Source: Methylobacteriaceae bacterium
GTDB taxonomy: Bacteria; Pseudomonadota; Alphaproteobacteria; Rhizobiales; Beijerinckiaceae
NCBI GenBank assembly: GCA_020638195.1
Contig: JACKJC010000002.1
Location: forward strand, 1-64,000
Length of the DNA stretch: 64,000 nt
Reading direction: 5' to 3'
Part shown: piece by piece, positions 18,059 to 26,245 of the stretch
Layout of the letters: every line of letters begins with the position of its first letter
Numbering within the stretch: position 1 is the stretch's first letter
The notes under the pieces: model-generated
What the model was told of the DNA's origin: nothing
What the model saw: the letters and a program-made list of their open reading frames with translations, nothing else
Databases searched by the model: none
Program-made: the position numbers and the translations under genes

Positions 18059-19726
18059 ATGTACAAGTACGACCGGTTCGATGCGCATTTCGTCCGCGAG
18101 CGCGTCGCGCAGTTTCGCGATCAGGTCGAGCGCCGGCTCGAAGGCTCGCTGACGGAAGACGAGTTCAAGCCGCTGCGCCTGCAGAACGGGCTCTATTTGC
18201 AGCTCCACGCCTACATGTTGCGCATCGCCGTTCCTTATGGCGTGCTGAGCGCCGTGCAATTGCGCCAGTTGGCGCTGATCGCGGACAGATACGACCGTGG
18301 GTACGGGCATTTCACGACGCGCCAGAACCTGCAGTTCAACTGGCCAAAACTGGTCGACGTGCCCGAGATTCTCGATCTGCTCGCCGATGTCGACATGCAT
18401 TGCATCCAGACGTCGGGGAACTGCATTCGCAACGTCACCGCGGACCAGTTTGCAGGCGTCGCTGGCGACGAGATCGAGGACCCGCGACCGGTCGCCGAAC
18501 TCATCCGTCAATGGTCGAGCCATCATCCCGAGTTTTCGTTCCTGCCGCGCAAGTTCAAGGTCGCGGTATCGGGCGCGGCGCACGATCGCGCGCTTCTGAA
18601 GGCGCACGATCTCGCTATTCGCATCGTTCGCAACGAGGCGGGCGAAGCTGGCTACGAAGTGCTGGTCGGCGGCGGACTCGGTCGTACGCCGATGATCGGC
18701 AAGGTCGTGCGCGACTTCCTGCCGAAGGGCGAGTTGCTGCCGTATCTCGAGGCGGTGATGCGCGTCTACAATGCGGAAGGGCGGCGCGACAACAAGTACA
18801 AGGCGCGTATCAAGATCCTCGTTCACGAGATCGGCGTCGAAGCGTTTCAGGCGCGCGTCGAGGCGGAGCTTCGGGCGATCGAGCCGATTTCTCCCGTCGA
18901 CGAGACGGCGGAGCTGGCCCGTATCGCCGAGGCGTTCGACACCATCGATTACGCCAGACTTGCCCCGCGCTCCGAAAGGTTCGAGGCTGCGCGGGCGCGA
19001 GACGCCCGGTTTGCCGCATGGGCGCAAACGAGCATCTTCACCCATCGCGTCGACGGCTATGCGGCCGTGACCGTGTCGCTGAAGCCGGTTGGCGGCGTGC
19101 CCGGCGACATGACGTCTGAACAGATGCGCCTGTTCGCCGATCTCGCCGAGCGTTTCTCCCTTGGCGAAATTCGGGTGACGCATGCGCAGAATCTCGTGCT
19201 GCCGCATGTGCGTCTGGACGACCTGCACGCGCTGTGGCTCGAACTGGCGGACGCGGAGCTCGCGACCGACAATGTCGGCCTCATCACCGATATCATCGCG
19301 TGCCCCGGTCTCGATTATTGCGCGCTCGCGACCGCGCGATCGATTCCGATCGCGCAGGCGATCTCGATGCGCTTCGGCGACGCCGTGCGGCAGGCGGAGA
19401 TCGGGCCGCTGCAGATCAAGATTTCCGGCTGCATCAATGCCTGCGGCCATCATCACGTCGGGCACATCGGGATTCTCGGCCTCGAGAAGCGCGGCCAGGA
19501 ATCATACCAGATCACGCTCGGAGGCGACGCCACGGAGAATGCGGCGATCGGGGAATTGCTCGGGCCCGGCGTGACGGCGCAAGAGGTTCCCGATGCGATC
19601 GAGCGCATCGTCGATCACTATCTCGCGCGCCGTCTGGCCGACGAACCGTTCATCGACGCCGTGAGGCGTCTCGGCGTCGATGAATTTCGCGCCGCGTTTC
19701 TGGGGACTCAGGATGAAGCTGCTTGA
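18059..19726 (+). CDS. cysI: Assimilatory sulfite (nitrite/sulfite) reductase hemoprotein
   Basis: A 555-residue siroheme-[4Fe-4S] reductase that would reduce sulfite to sulfide by six electrons. The cluster/siroheme cysteines are in ACPGLDYCALATARS and KISGCINACGHHHVGHIG near the C-terminus, and the siroheme-binding FTTRQNLQFNWP region is near residue 80. The ATG at 18059 has GGGGAG upstream; a GTG three bases earlier is also possible. Linkage to cysH and cysDN favours sulfite over nitrite. No flavoprotein partner (CysJ) is in the operon. Confidence 0.9.
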   Translation: MYKYDRFDAHFVRERVAQFRDQVERRLEGSLTEDEFKPLRLQNGLYLQLHAYMLRIAVPYGVLSAVQLRQLALIADRYDRGYGHFTTRQNLQFNWPKLVDVPEILDLLADVDMHCIQTSGNCIRNVTADQFAGVAGDEIEDPRPVAELIRQWSSHHPEFSFLPRKFKVAVSGAAHDRALLKAHDLAIRIVRNEAGEAGYEVLVGGGLGRTPMIGKVVRDFLPKGELLPYLEAVMRVYNAEGRRDNKYKARIKILVHEIGVEAFQARVEAELRAIEPISPVDETAELARIAEAFDTIDYARLAPRSERFEAARARDARFAAWAQTSIFTHRVDGYAAVTVSLKPVGGVPGDMTSEQMRLFADLAERFSLGEIRVTHAQNLVLPHVRLDDLHALWLELADAELATDNVGLITDIIACPGLDYCALATARSIPIAQAISMRFGDAVRQAEIGPLQIKISGCINACGHHHVGHIGILGLEKRGQESYQITLGGDATENAAIGELLGPGVTAQEVPDAIERIVDHYLARRLADEPFIDAVRRLGVDEFRAAFLGTQDEAA

Positions 19727-20225
19727 TCGCGATGGCGTTCGCGCCGACACATTTTCGAGAGCGACGCCAGGGGACCGGGACTTGCACGATCGGCCGATCG
19801 TGCCGCTCGAATCGCTGGAGACGCAGCTGTCTTCGCGCGAAAAGCGACATGTCGGCGTCGAAGTGTCGAATGTCGCGAGCGTCGAACAACTCGCGCCTCA
19901 TTTCGATGATCTCGCGCTGATCGCCATCGTCTTTCCGGCCTACAGCGACGGTCGTGGCTTCACGCTCGCGCGCCGCCTGCGCAACGCCGGATTTCGCGGC
20001 GTCCTGCGCGCTGTCGGTCCTCTGATCGCCGACCAGTTCGCGCACGCATTGGCGTGCGGCTTCGACGAGATCGAGGCGCCCGATGCGATTGCCGAGCGCC
20101 AACCCTATGAGCAGTGGCGGCGCGCCGGCGCCTCGATCAGCCTGCCGTATCAGCAAGGATATTCGCGTGCGAACAGCATTTTCGAACAGCGCAGGCTGGC
20201 ACGACGAGGTGAATGCAATGCGTGA
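19713..20225 (+). CDS. DUF934 protein of the sulfate-assimilation operon
   Basis: A 170-residue protein with the DUF934 core IAIVFPAYSDGRGFTLARRLR and FRGVLRAVGPLIADQFAHAL followed by CGFDEIEAP. DUF934 genes usually lie between cysI and cysH in proteobacteria, as here. Function is unestablished. It overlaps cysI by 14 bases and cysH by 8, so the genes are coupled. The ATG at 19713 begins MKLLDRDGV; an earlier in-frame ATG lies further inside cysI. Confidence 0.85.
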   Translation: MKLLDRDGVRADTFSRATPGDRDLHDRPIVPLESLETQLSSREKRHVGVEVSNVASVEQLAPHFDDLALIAIVFPAYSDGRGFTLARRLRNAGFRGVLRAVGPLIADQFAHALACGFDEIEAPDAIAERQPYEQWRRAGASISLPYQQGYSRANSIFEQRRLARRGECNA

Positions 20226-20979
20226 TCTCGTTTCACTCCTCAATGCGGAATCTCATCGACTGGACGCGCTGGAGCGTTTGCGACGGCTGCGCGAGACGGT
20301 GCAGGGCCGGATAGTGTTCACGACGAGCTTCGGCCTCGAGGACCAGTATCTGTCGCATCTCATCTTTTCGCAGGATATTGCGATCGATGTCGTCACTCTC
20401 GATACCGGCCGCCTGTTCGCGGAGACTTACGCGCTGTGGCAGACGACAGAGGAAAAGTACGGGCGCCGGATCAGGGCCTACCATCCCGATGCGAATGCAT
20501 TGCAGGAAATGATCGCGGATCAGGGCGTCAACGGCTTCTATCACAGCTTGGATGCGCGCAAGTCGTGCTGCGGCGTTCGCAAGGTCAAACCGTTGAAGCG
20601 CGCGCTTGAAGGGGCGAGCGCCTGGGTGACCGGCTTGCGTGGCGACCAGTCGGAAGCGCGCGGCTCCGTCGATTTCGTCTCGTTCGAAGCCGGTTTCGGC
20701 CTCATCAAGGCGAACCCGCTCGCCGATTTTTCACGCGCGCACGTCGACGCTGCGGCGCACGCTGCGGGCGTTCCGCTCAACCCGCTGCATGCGCGCGGGT
20801 TTCCCTCGATCGGCTGCGCGCCGTGCACGCGGGCCATCAAGCCGGGCGAGGACGAGCGGGCGGGCCGCTGGTGGTGGGAAAAGGACGAGAAGAAGGAGTG
20901 CGGCCTGCATGTTGCGGCCGACGGCTCGATCAAACCGCGTTTCGTCCATTCCGATGGAGACCGTCCGTGGGCCGTTTGA
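20218..20979 (+). CDS. cysH: Assimilatory adenylyl-sulfate (APS) reductase
   Basis: A 253-residue PP-loop reductase making sulfite from APS. It has TTSFGLEDQYL, the paired cysteines in SCCGVRKVKPL and the second pair in IGCAPCTRAIKPGED. The CC...CxxC set binds a [4Fe-4S] cluster and marks the APS-using type rather than the PAPS-using type. This agrees with the absence of an APS kinase (CysC) domain in the operon. The ATG at 20218 is chosen; upstream in-frame codons lie inside the DUF934 gene. Confidence 0.92.
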   Translation: MRDLVSLLNAESHRLDALERLRRLRETVQGRIVFTTSFGLEDQYLSHLIFSQDIAIDVVTLDTGRLFAETYALWQTTEEKYGRRIRAYHPDANALQEMIADQGVNGFYHSLDARKSCCGVRKVKPLKRALEGASAWVTGLRGDQSEARGSVDFVSFEAGFGLIKANPLADFSRAHVDAAAHAAGVPLNPLHARGFPSIGCAPCTRAIKPGEDERAGRWWWEKDEKKECGLHVAADGSIKPRFVHSDGDRPWAV

Positions 20980-21869
20980 CGCATCTGCAGGCGCTCGAAG
21001 CGGAATCGATCTTCGTTCTGCGCGAGGTGGCCGCGACCTGCGAAAAGCCCGTGCTGCTCTACTCGATCGGCAAGGATTCCGCGGTTCTGCTGCATCTCGC
21101 GATGAAGGCGTTCGCGCCCGGCAAGCCGCCGTTCCCGCTTCTGCATGTCGACACCGGCTGGAAATTTCGCGAGATGATCGCGTTTCGCGACCTGACCGCA
21201 AAGCGGCTCGGGCTCGATCTCATCGTTCATGTCAACGAAGAGGGTGTGAAGGCCGGCGTGAACCCGATCACTTCGGGGTCGGCCGTTCATACCGACGTCA
21301 TGAAGACCCAAGGGTTGAAGCAGGCGCTCGACAAATACGGTTTCGACGCCGCCTTCGGCGGCGCGCGTCGCGACGAGGAGACGAGCCGCGCAAAGGAGAG
21401 GATCTTTTCGCTGCGGACGCCCGACCATCGGTGGGATCCCAAGGCGCAACGGCCAGAGCCGTGGCGCACCTTCAACACGCGCAAGCGCAAGGGCGAGAGC
21501 TTTCGTGTCTTTCCGCTGTCGAACTGGACCGAGGCTGATGTGTGGGACTACATCGCGCTCGAGAACATTCCGGTCGTGCCGCTCTATTTCGCCAAGCGCA
21601 GGCCCGTGGTCGAACGAAACGGCGCGCTGATCATGCGTGACGACGACCGCCTGCCGCTCCTGCCGGGAGAGACGCCGCAGATGCGGATGGTCCGGTTTCG
21701 GACCCTCGGTTGTTTTCCGCTGACCGGCGCGGTCGAAAGCACTGCCGCGACACTGCCCGAGATCATCGCGGAGATGCGCGCCTCGCGCTCCTCCGAGCGG
21801 CAAGGCCGCGTGATCGATCACGACGGGTCGAGCTCGATGGAGCTGAAGAAGCAGGAAGGCTATTTTTGA
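20967..21869 (+). CDS. cysD: Sulfate adenylyltransferase small subunit
   Basis: A 300-residue ATP sulfurylase subunit that forms APS from sulfate and ATP. The PP-loop is LYSIGKDSAVLLHLA, followed by LLHVDTGWKFREMI and FGGARRDEE, then the conserved C-terminus MELKKQEGYF. No ATG fits; the GTG at 20967 (VGRLTHLQALEAESI) matches the usual CysD N-terminus and overlaps cysH by 13 bases. Confidence 0.92.
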   Translation: MGRLTHLQALEAESIFVLREVAATCEKPVLLYSIGKDSAVLLHLAMKAFAPGKPPFPLLHVDTGWKFREMIAFRDLTAKRLGLDLIVHVNEEGVKAGVNPITSGSAVHTDVMKTQGLKQALDKYGFDAAFGGARRDEETSRAKERIFSLRTPDHRWDPKAQRPEPWRTFNTRKRKGESFRVFPLSNWTEADVWDYIALENIPVVPLYFAKRRPVVERNGALIMRDDDRLPLLPGETPQMRMVRFRTLGCFPLTGAVESTAATLPEIIAEMRASRSSERQGRVIDHDGSSSMELKKQEGYF

Positions 21870-23503
21870 TGCGCGCGCAGCTGAAGCTCGTCGAAACCAG
21901 CACGCCCGAGTCGATTGTCGCGGAGGATCCCGCCGCTGTCGCAAGCGGCGCCGCCGCGAAACGCTCGCTGCTACGGTTCCTGACATGCGGGTCGGTGGAC
22001 GATGGCAAGTCGACGCTGCTCGGCCGTCTCCTGTACGAGACGGGGGCGGTGTTCGACGACCAGTTGCAGGTGCTCGAACGCGATAGCGTCCGGTTCGGCA
22101 CGACCGGCGACGACATGGACTATGCGCTTCTCGTCGACGGGCTTTCGGCCGAGCGCGAGCAAGGCATCACAATCGATGTCGCCTACCGCTATTTCTCGAC
22201 CGCGAAGCGCGCATTTATCGCGGCGGATACGCCCGGCCACGAGCAATATACGCGCAACATGGCGACCGGCGCCTCGACAGCCGATGTCGCGATCATTCTC
22301 GTCGACGCGCGCAAGGGAGTCTTGCCGCAGACGCGTCGGCATTCCTACATCGTCTCGATGCTCGGCGTGCGACGGGTCATCGTCGCGGTCAACAAGATCG
22401 ATCTCGTCGACTACGACGAGAGTGTTTTCCACCGTATCGAGCAGGAGTATCGCAAGCTGGCGGGGGCGCTCGAATTTCTCGAATGCCATTTCGTGCCGGT
22501 CTCGGCGCGTTTCGGCGACAATGTGGTCGCCGTATCCGACAAGACCCCGTGGTACGGGCGGGCGCCGCTGCTCGCCCTGCTGGAGAATATCGAGGCAGCG
22601 CCGCAGTCGGACGATGCGTTTCGTTTTCCCGTGCAATGGGTGAACCGACCGCATCTCGACTTTCGAGGCTTTTCGGGCACGATCGCGAGCGGTTCGATCG
22701 GGGTCGGCGACCGGATCATTGCGCTTCCTCGCGGTCGTTCGAGCAGGGTCGTTCGGATCCTCGGGCCTTCGGGCGATCTCGACGTCGCCACGTCCGGGCA
22801 GTCGATAACCTTGACGCTGGCGGATGAGATCGACATTTCCCGCGGCGATGTGATCGTGGCGGCGTCAGCGCCGACGGCCCCGCAGCGACATGTCGTCGCC
22901 CGTCTCCTGGCGATGAACGAAGCGCAGCTGGCGCCGGGCAGAAATTATGTCGTGAGAATCGGCGCCAATCTGGCGAGCGCGCGGCTCGTTGCACTGCATC
23001 ACCAGGTAGACGTTCACGACTACAGCGAGCAGCCGGCCGCGGCCTTGCCGATGAACGGGATCGGGCTGGCGACGCTGCGCTTCGAAACGGATGTCGTCGC
23101 AACTTCCTATCGTGCGTGTCAGACGCTCGGCGCGCTGCTGCTGATCGATCCGCACAGCAATGAAACAGTCGGCCTCGGCGTCGTCGAGGATGACGTCGGG
23201 AAAGCGGTCGTCCCGACACAAATGTGGACTACCCGTCTCGCGACAGGACTAGCAGATTTCGGCGTGCTGCCGGCTGATGCTGGCCAAAGCGAACTGGCGT
23301 GGCTGGCGGCGAGCGCTCTCGTCACGACGTTGATCGTTCTGGCGCTGAGCGGTTCCCTGGCGGTCTCCGTCATGGTCGGGCTTGCCGATTTCGTGGTTCG
23401 GCCTGTTCTGCGGGTCCTCTTCCGATCCACATGGGCTGCTGCATCGAGACGACGCGCCGCGGTTCGGGAGACAGAGCTGACGACGGACGGCGGCGGCATC
23501 TGA
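21869..23503 (+). CDS. cysN: Sulfate adenylyltransferase GTPase subunit with C-terminal membrane domain
   Basis: A 544-residue protein. The GTPase domain has the P-loop GSVDDGKST (residues 41-49), DTPGHEQYTRNMATGAS and NKIDLVD, followed by two EF-Tu-like barrels. It regulates CysD by GTP hydrolysis. A typical CysN ends near residue 470. Here about 70 more residues follow (from residue 475), with two hydrophobic stretches (LAASALVTTLIVLALSGSLA and VGLADFVVRPVL) and a basic tail. The tail resembles the small membrane domain DUF2061, not the APS-kinase domain CysC. The start overlaps cysD by one base (TGATG). Confidence 0.88.
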   Translation: MRAQLKLVETSTPESIVAEDPAAVASGAAAKRSLLRFLTCGSVDDGKSTLLGRLLYETGAVFDDQLQVLERDSVRFGTTGDDMDYALLVDGLSAEREQGITIDVAYRYFSTAKRAFIAADTPGHEQYTRNMATGASTADVAIILVDARKGVLPQTRRHSYIVSMLGVRRVIVAVNKIDLVDYDESVFHRIEQEYRKLAGALEFLECHFVPVSARFGDNVVAVSDKTPWYGRAPLLALLENIEAAPQSDDAFRFPVQWVNRPHLDFRGFSGTIASGSIGVGDRIIALPRGRSSRVVRILGPSGDLDVATSGQSITLTLADEIDISRGDVIVAASAPTAPQRHVVARLLAMNEAQLAPGRNYVVRIGANLASARLVALHHQVDVHDYSEQPAAALPMNGIGLATLRFETDVVATSYRACQTLGALLLIDPHSNETVGLGVVEDDVGKAVVPTQMWTTRLATGLADFGVLPADAGQSELAWLAASALVTTLIVLALSGSLAVSVMVGLADFVVRPVLRVLFRSTWAAASRRRAAVRETELTTDGGGI

Positions 23504-23531
23504 ACGGTTTGCCCGAGACATCGGATCTTCG

Positions 23532-24308
23532 ATGCAGATCGATCCTCTCTACACACTGTCCGGCGCCATCGTCGGCTTCGTCGTCGGCCTGACGGGGGTC
23601 GGCGGCGGCTCTCTGATGACGCCGGCGCTCGTCTTGCTGTTCGGGGTTCATCCGGCGACCGCGGTCGGCACGGATCTGTTGTTCGCGGCTATAACGAAGA
23701 CCGCCGGCGCTGCTGTTCACGGTTGCAAGCGAAATATCGACTGGCGGATTGTCGCGCGGCTTGCGGCCGGTAGCGCGCCGAGCTCCGCGCTCACGTTGTT
23801 CCTGATGGATCGTCTGGGCGTACATACCGCCCAAATGTCGCGTACGATCGGCGTCGTTTTGGGCGTCGCGCTCGTAGCGACGGCGCTGTCGATCCTCCTG
23901 CGCAGGCAGTTGCTGGACCTAAAGCTGGGGCCGAGGCCCGTTTCCGAGGCGGTTCGGGCGCGCGTCACAATTCTGTTCGGCGCGCTTCTCGGCGTCCTTG
24001 TGTCCGTTTCCTCTGTGGGCGCCGGCGCGATGGGCCTGACCGTCCTGCTGCTGCTCTACCCGGCCGCGCCAATCGTGCGCATCGTTGGAGCTGACGTCGC
24101 CCATGCCGTGCCGCTGACCTTCATCGCGGGCATTGGCCACTGGATGATCGGATCGGTCGATTTGGCGATGCTTGCATCGCTGCTGGTCGGGTCCGTGCCC
24201 GGCGTGGTCATAGGCGCGCAATTGGCGCCCGATGTCGACGAACGCGCAATAAGGATCGTGCTGTCGGTAGTGCTCGGCATTGCGGGGATCCGGCTCATCG
24301 TGGCCTGA
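23532..24308 (+). CDS. TauE/SafE-family sulfite/sulfonate exporter
   Basis: A 258-residue membrane protein with seven or eight hydrophobic segments and the duplicated TauE motif: GFVVGLTGVGGGSLMTPAL at the N-terminus, and GVLVSVSSVGAGAMG in the second half. It lies 28 bases after cysN and should belong to the same operon, so export of excess sulfite or another sulfur anion is a reasonable role. Confidence 0.85.
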   Translation: MQIDPLYTLSGAIVGFVVGLTGVGGGSLMTPALVLLFGVHPATAVGTDLLFAAITKTAGAAVHGCKRNIDWRIVARLAAGSAPSSALTLFLMDRLGVHTAQMSRTIGVVLGVALVATALSILLRRQLLDLKLGPRPVSEAVRARVTILFGALLGVLVSVSSVGAGAMGLTVLLLLYPAAPIVRIVGADVAHAVPLTFIAGIGHWMIGSVDLAMLASLLVGSVPGVVIGAQLAPDVDERAIRIVLSVVLGIAGIRLIVA

Positions 24309-24329
24309 GCTACGGGCGCCTGGCCGCTT

Positions 24330-25544
24330 TCAGCGACAGGCGACGCCGACGGGAACGCTGACGCCGGACCGTCCCTGGAGCGGCGGAAAAGGGCCGGCGC
24401 GGCGCACCGCCGCGAGCGAGGCCGCGTCGAAGGCGGAATTGCCGCTCGGGCTCGAGATCGACGCGCCGGATACGGCGCCCGAACGCCCGATGGACAGGGC
24501 GATCACGACGCGGGAGCCGGCGCCGAGCGAACAGCGGCTTCCGACCGCGGCGCGCACCGCGCGGGCGACGAGCGCGCGATACGAGGCGGCGTCGAAATCG
24601 GTTGCGCGTGAGACATGTGCGCCAGAAGCGGCGGCCGGCCGTGAACCCGCGCCGCCGCGCTCGACCGCGGCCATGCGCCGGGCTTCCGCGCGTTCCGCCC
24701 GCCGTTCCGCTTGCGCGCGCGCAGCGCTAAGGCGCGCGGCCTTGCGACGCTGTTCCCGCTCCGCTGCGCGACGTTCGGCCTCTTCGCGCGCCTGGCGCAT
24801 GTGTTGCTCGGCGCGTGCGCGTTCGATCGCCCGACGTTCGGCTCGCCTTTGCAGCTCCCTCTGCACGGCTTTGTCGACTGGCTCCTGCTCATCGCGCTCG
24901 ATGCGCGTCGGCGGTCGAGGCGTCGGCGTCGAGTTGGGTCTGACTTCCGGCGTAGCTTCGATCGCAGCCTGCTGGTTCGGGGCAGGCGAGGCGGCCGCGA
25001 GGGGCGGCGGCTCCGCGGGCGTCGGTTGCGCCGGACCGGGCGAAGGCGGCGGCGCTGCGTCTGCTGCTTCCTGCGGAGGCGGGGGCGCGATCTCCGGCGG
25101 CGATGCGGCCGCGACCTGCGGCGCCTCCTCGGCTTTGGCGGGCGTGTCGGCTGCCTGCTCCGGCGCCGACGCCGCTTCCGGCCGGGCGCCGCTCTCGATC
25201 ACGATTTCGATCGGGATTTCCTGCTCGGCGCCGATGTCTCCCAAAGCCGGACGGCCGAAATGCACAAAGCCGAGGAGCGCGGCGGCGTGCAGGACTCCCG
25301 ATGCGCCTGCGGCGATCGCGAAGCGTGTCGCCTCGAACCGGGGTGTTACGCGCGGCAAATGAAAAAGATCGGCGGTCGCGATCTGCCTCATCGCGCCATT
25401 GTCCGATGATGCGGGCGGGGCCTGTTTCTCCCCTTGCCAATCTCGCCCCGGCAGCAGGCGCGTCAGGTCGAATGCGGCCACGTCCGTCGCGCGCTCGGAC
25501 AGGCCGATTGCTCCCTCGCGCAATGCATTCGTGTTTGCCGCCAA
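24330..25544 (-). CDS. TonB-family energy transducer
   Basis: A 404-residue protein with the TonB layout: a cytoplasmic N-terminus, one membrane helix (about residues 75-96), a Pro/Ala-rich periplasmic linker (about 110-220), an Arg/Glu/Ala-rich segment (about 235-300, probably helical) and a C-terminal domain (FDAASYRALVARAVRAAV to the end). It transfers proton-motive energy to outer-membrane receptors. I take the TTG at 25544 because GGAGG lies five bases upstream; the first ATG (25391) has no ribosome site and would remove 51 residues. A cobalamin riboswitch precedes it, so it probably powers corrinoid uptake by the divergent receptor. Confidence 0.82.
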   Translation of the reverse strand: MAANTNALREGAIGLSERATDVAAFDLTRLLPGRDWQGEKQAPPASSDNGAMRQIATADLFHLPRVTPRFEATRFAIAAGASGVLHAAALLGFVHFGRPALGDIGAEQEIPIEIVIESGARPEAASAPEQAADTPAKAEEAPQVAAASPPEIAPPPPQEAADAAPPPSPGPAQPTPAEPPPLAAASPAPNQQAAIEATPEVRPNSTPTPRPPTRIERDEQEPVDKAVQRELQRRAERRAIERARAEQHMRQAREEAERRAAEREQRRKAARLSAARAQAERRAERAEARRMAAVERGGAGSRPAAASGAHVSRATDFDAASYRALVARAVRAAVGSRCSLGAGSRVVIALSIGRSGAVSGASISSPSGNSAFDAASLAAVRRAGPFPPLQGRSGVSVPVGVACR

Positions 25545-25607
25545 GCACGCCTCCAGAGCGCGACGTCAAGCGCCGGAAGTCCCCGTCCGGGCAATGCGCG
25601 CCAGTGT

Positions 25608-25806
25608 CGACGGCCGGTCTCCTGACTCGCGGCTCATGCGGTCGACGCGCCTTCCCGGCTCGAGAGGCCCGCCTGGAGGAGGGGCCTCGCCAGTGGCGAT
25701 GAGCGTCGACCTAACCGCTCACAGTTGCGGGGGCAGTCGCGGAATTGGCGCAGGGCCGCACCGCGTTCCCGTTTAACTTCGCCCCCTGCGGGGCGAAGGA
25801 CCGTCG
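25608..25806 (-). ncRNA. Cobalamin riboswitch controlling the tonB gene
   Basis: Read on the minus strand, the element has CGACGG pairing with CCGTCG (P1), then GGGAACGCGGTGCGG, the core CTGCCCCCGCAACTGTGAGC, the B12-box part GCCACTGG, GGGAAGGCGCG and AGTCAGGAGACCGGCC. These are the hallmark blocks of the AdoCbl riboswitch in the right order. The TonB ribosome site lies about 55 bases downstream, consistent with repression of tonB when cobalamin is abundant. Confidence 0.93.
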
Positions 25807-25880
25807 CGGGCACATTAGGCGAGCGGAGAGCGCATCGCAAATCGCCTGTTGCCGAAAGCACACAGTCTCACGCGAATCCA

Positions 25881-25912
25881 GCGACGCAGGCTTGGCCGGT
25901 CTGCTGCGTCGC
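25881..25912. repeat. 9-bp inverted repeat between the two riboswitches
   Basis: GCGACGCAG (25881-25889) and CTGCGTCGC (25904-25912) form a perfect 9-bp dyad with a 14-base loop, in the 152-base spacer between the two riboswitches. No T-tract follows on either strand, so it is not an intrinsic terminator; a shared operator is possible. Confidence 0.4.
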
Positions 25913-25923
25913 GCGCGCGTCGA

Positions 25924-25953
25924 TTGACTCTGGTCGTCGACGGCTCGTACATG
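25924..25953 (+). promoter_or_regulatory. Candidate promoter for the btuB riboswitch transcript
   Basis: TTGACT (25924-25929) and TACATG (25948-25953), 18 bases apart, would place the transcription start near 25960, exactly at the first paired bases of the riboswitch. The -10 is weak; the fit to the RNA start is the main support. Confidence 0.35.
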
Positions 25954-25958
25954 ACCGC

Positions 25959-26124
25959 TGATGGTTCCCTTCGGGGATGAAAACGGGAATGTGGTGCGGG
26001 CTTGCCCAAAACCGCAGCTGCCCCCGCAACTGTAAGCGGTTAGCAGAGAGCCGACATGCCACTGCGGGCGTCCGCGGGAAGGCGGCTTGTAGCATGGACC
26101 CGTGAGCCAGGAGACCTGCCATCA
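25959..26124 (+). ncRNA. Cobalamin riboswitch controlling the btuB-like receptor
   Basis: TGATGG (25959) pairs with CCATCA (26119-26124) as P1. Between them lie ACGGGAATGTGGTGCGG, the core CTGCCCCCGCAACTGTAAGC, GCCACTGCGGG, GGGAAGGCGGC and GAGCCAGGAGACCTGCC. It matches the AdoCbl riboswitch consensus more closely than the minus-strand copy. The receptor start is 121 bases downstream. Confidence 0.95.
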
Positions 26125-26245
26125 ATCGTGGTCACGCGCGATGGCTTCGGGCGGGGTGTCTCGAAGAGGTTTCGGCTCCTGCTGTTTGCAGACAGTCGTG
26201 ATCGATCGCAGTGACGGTCCACGCTCGCTGCGAGTCTCAAGTTCC

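Noticed and set aside
24711..25409. Long plus-strand frame opposite the TonB gene
   Set aside because: Mirror of the TonB Pro/Ala and Arg/Glu linkers; low-complexity arginine-rich translation with no domain.
25881..25912. Considered as an intrinsic terminator
   Set aside because: No T-tract on either strand and located upstream of both transcripts.
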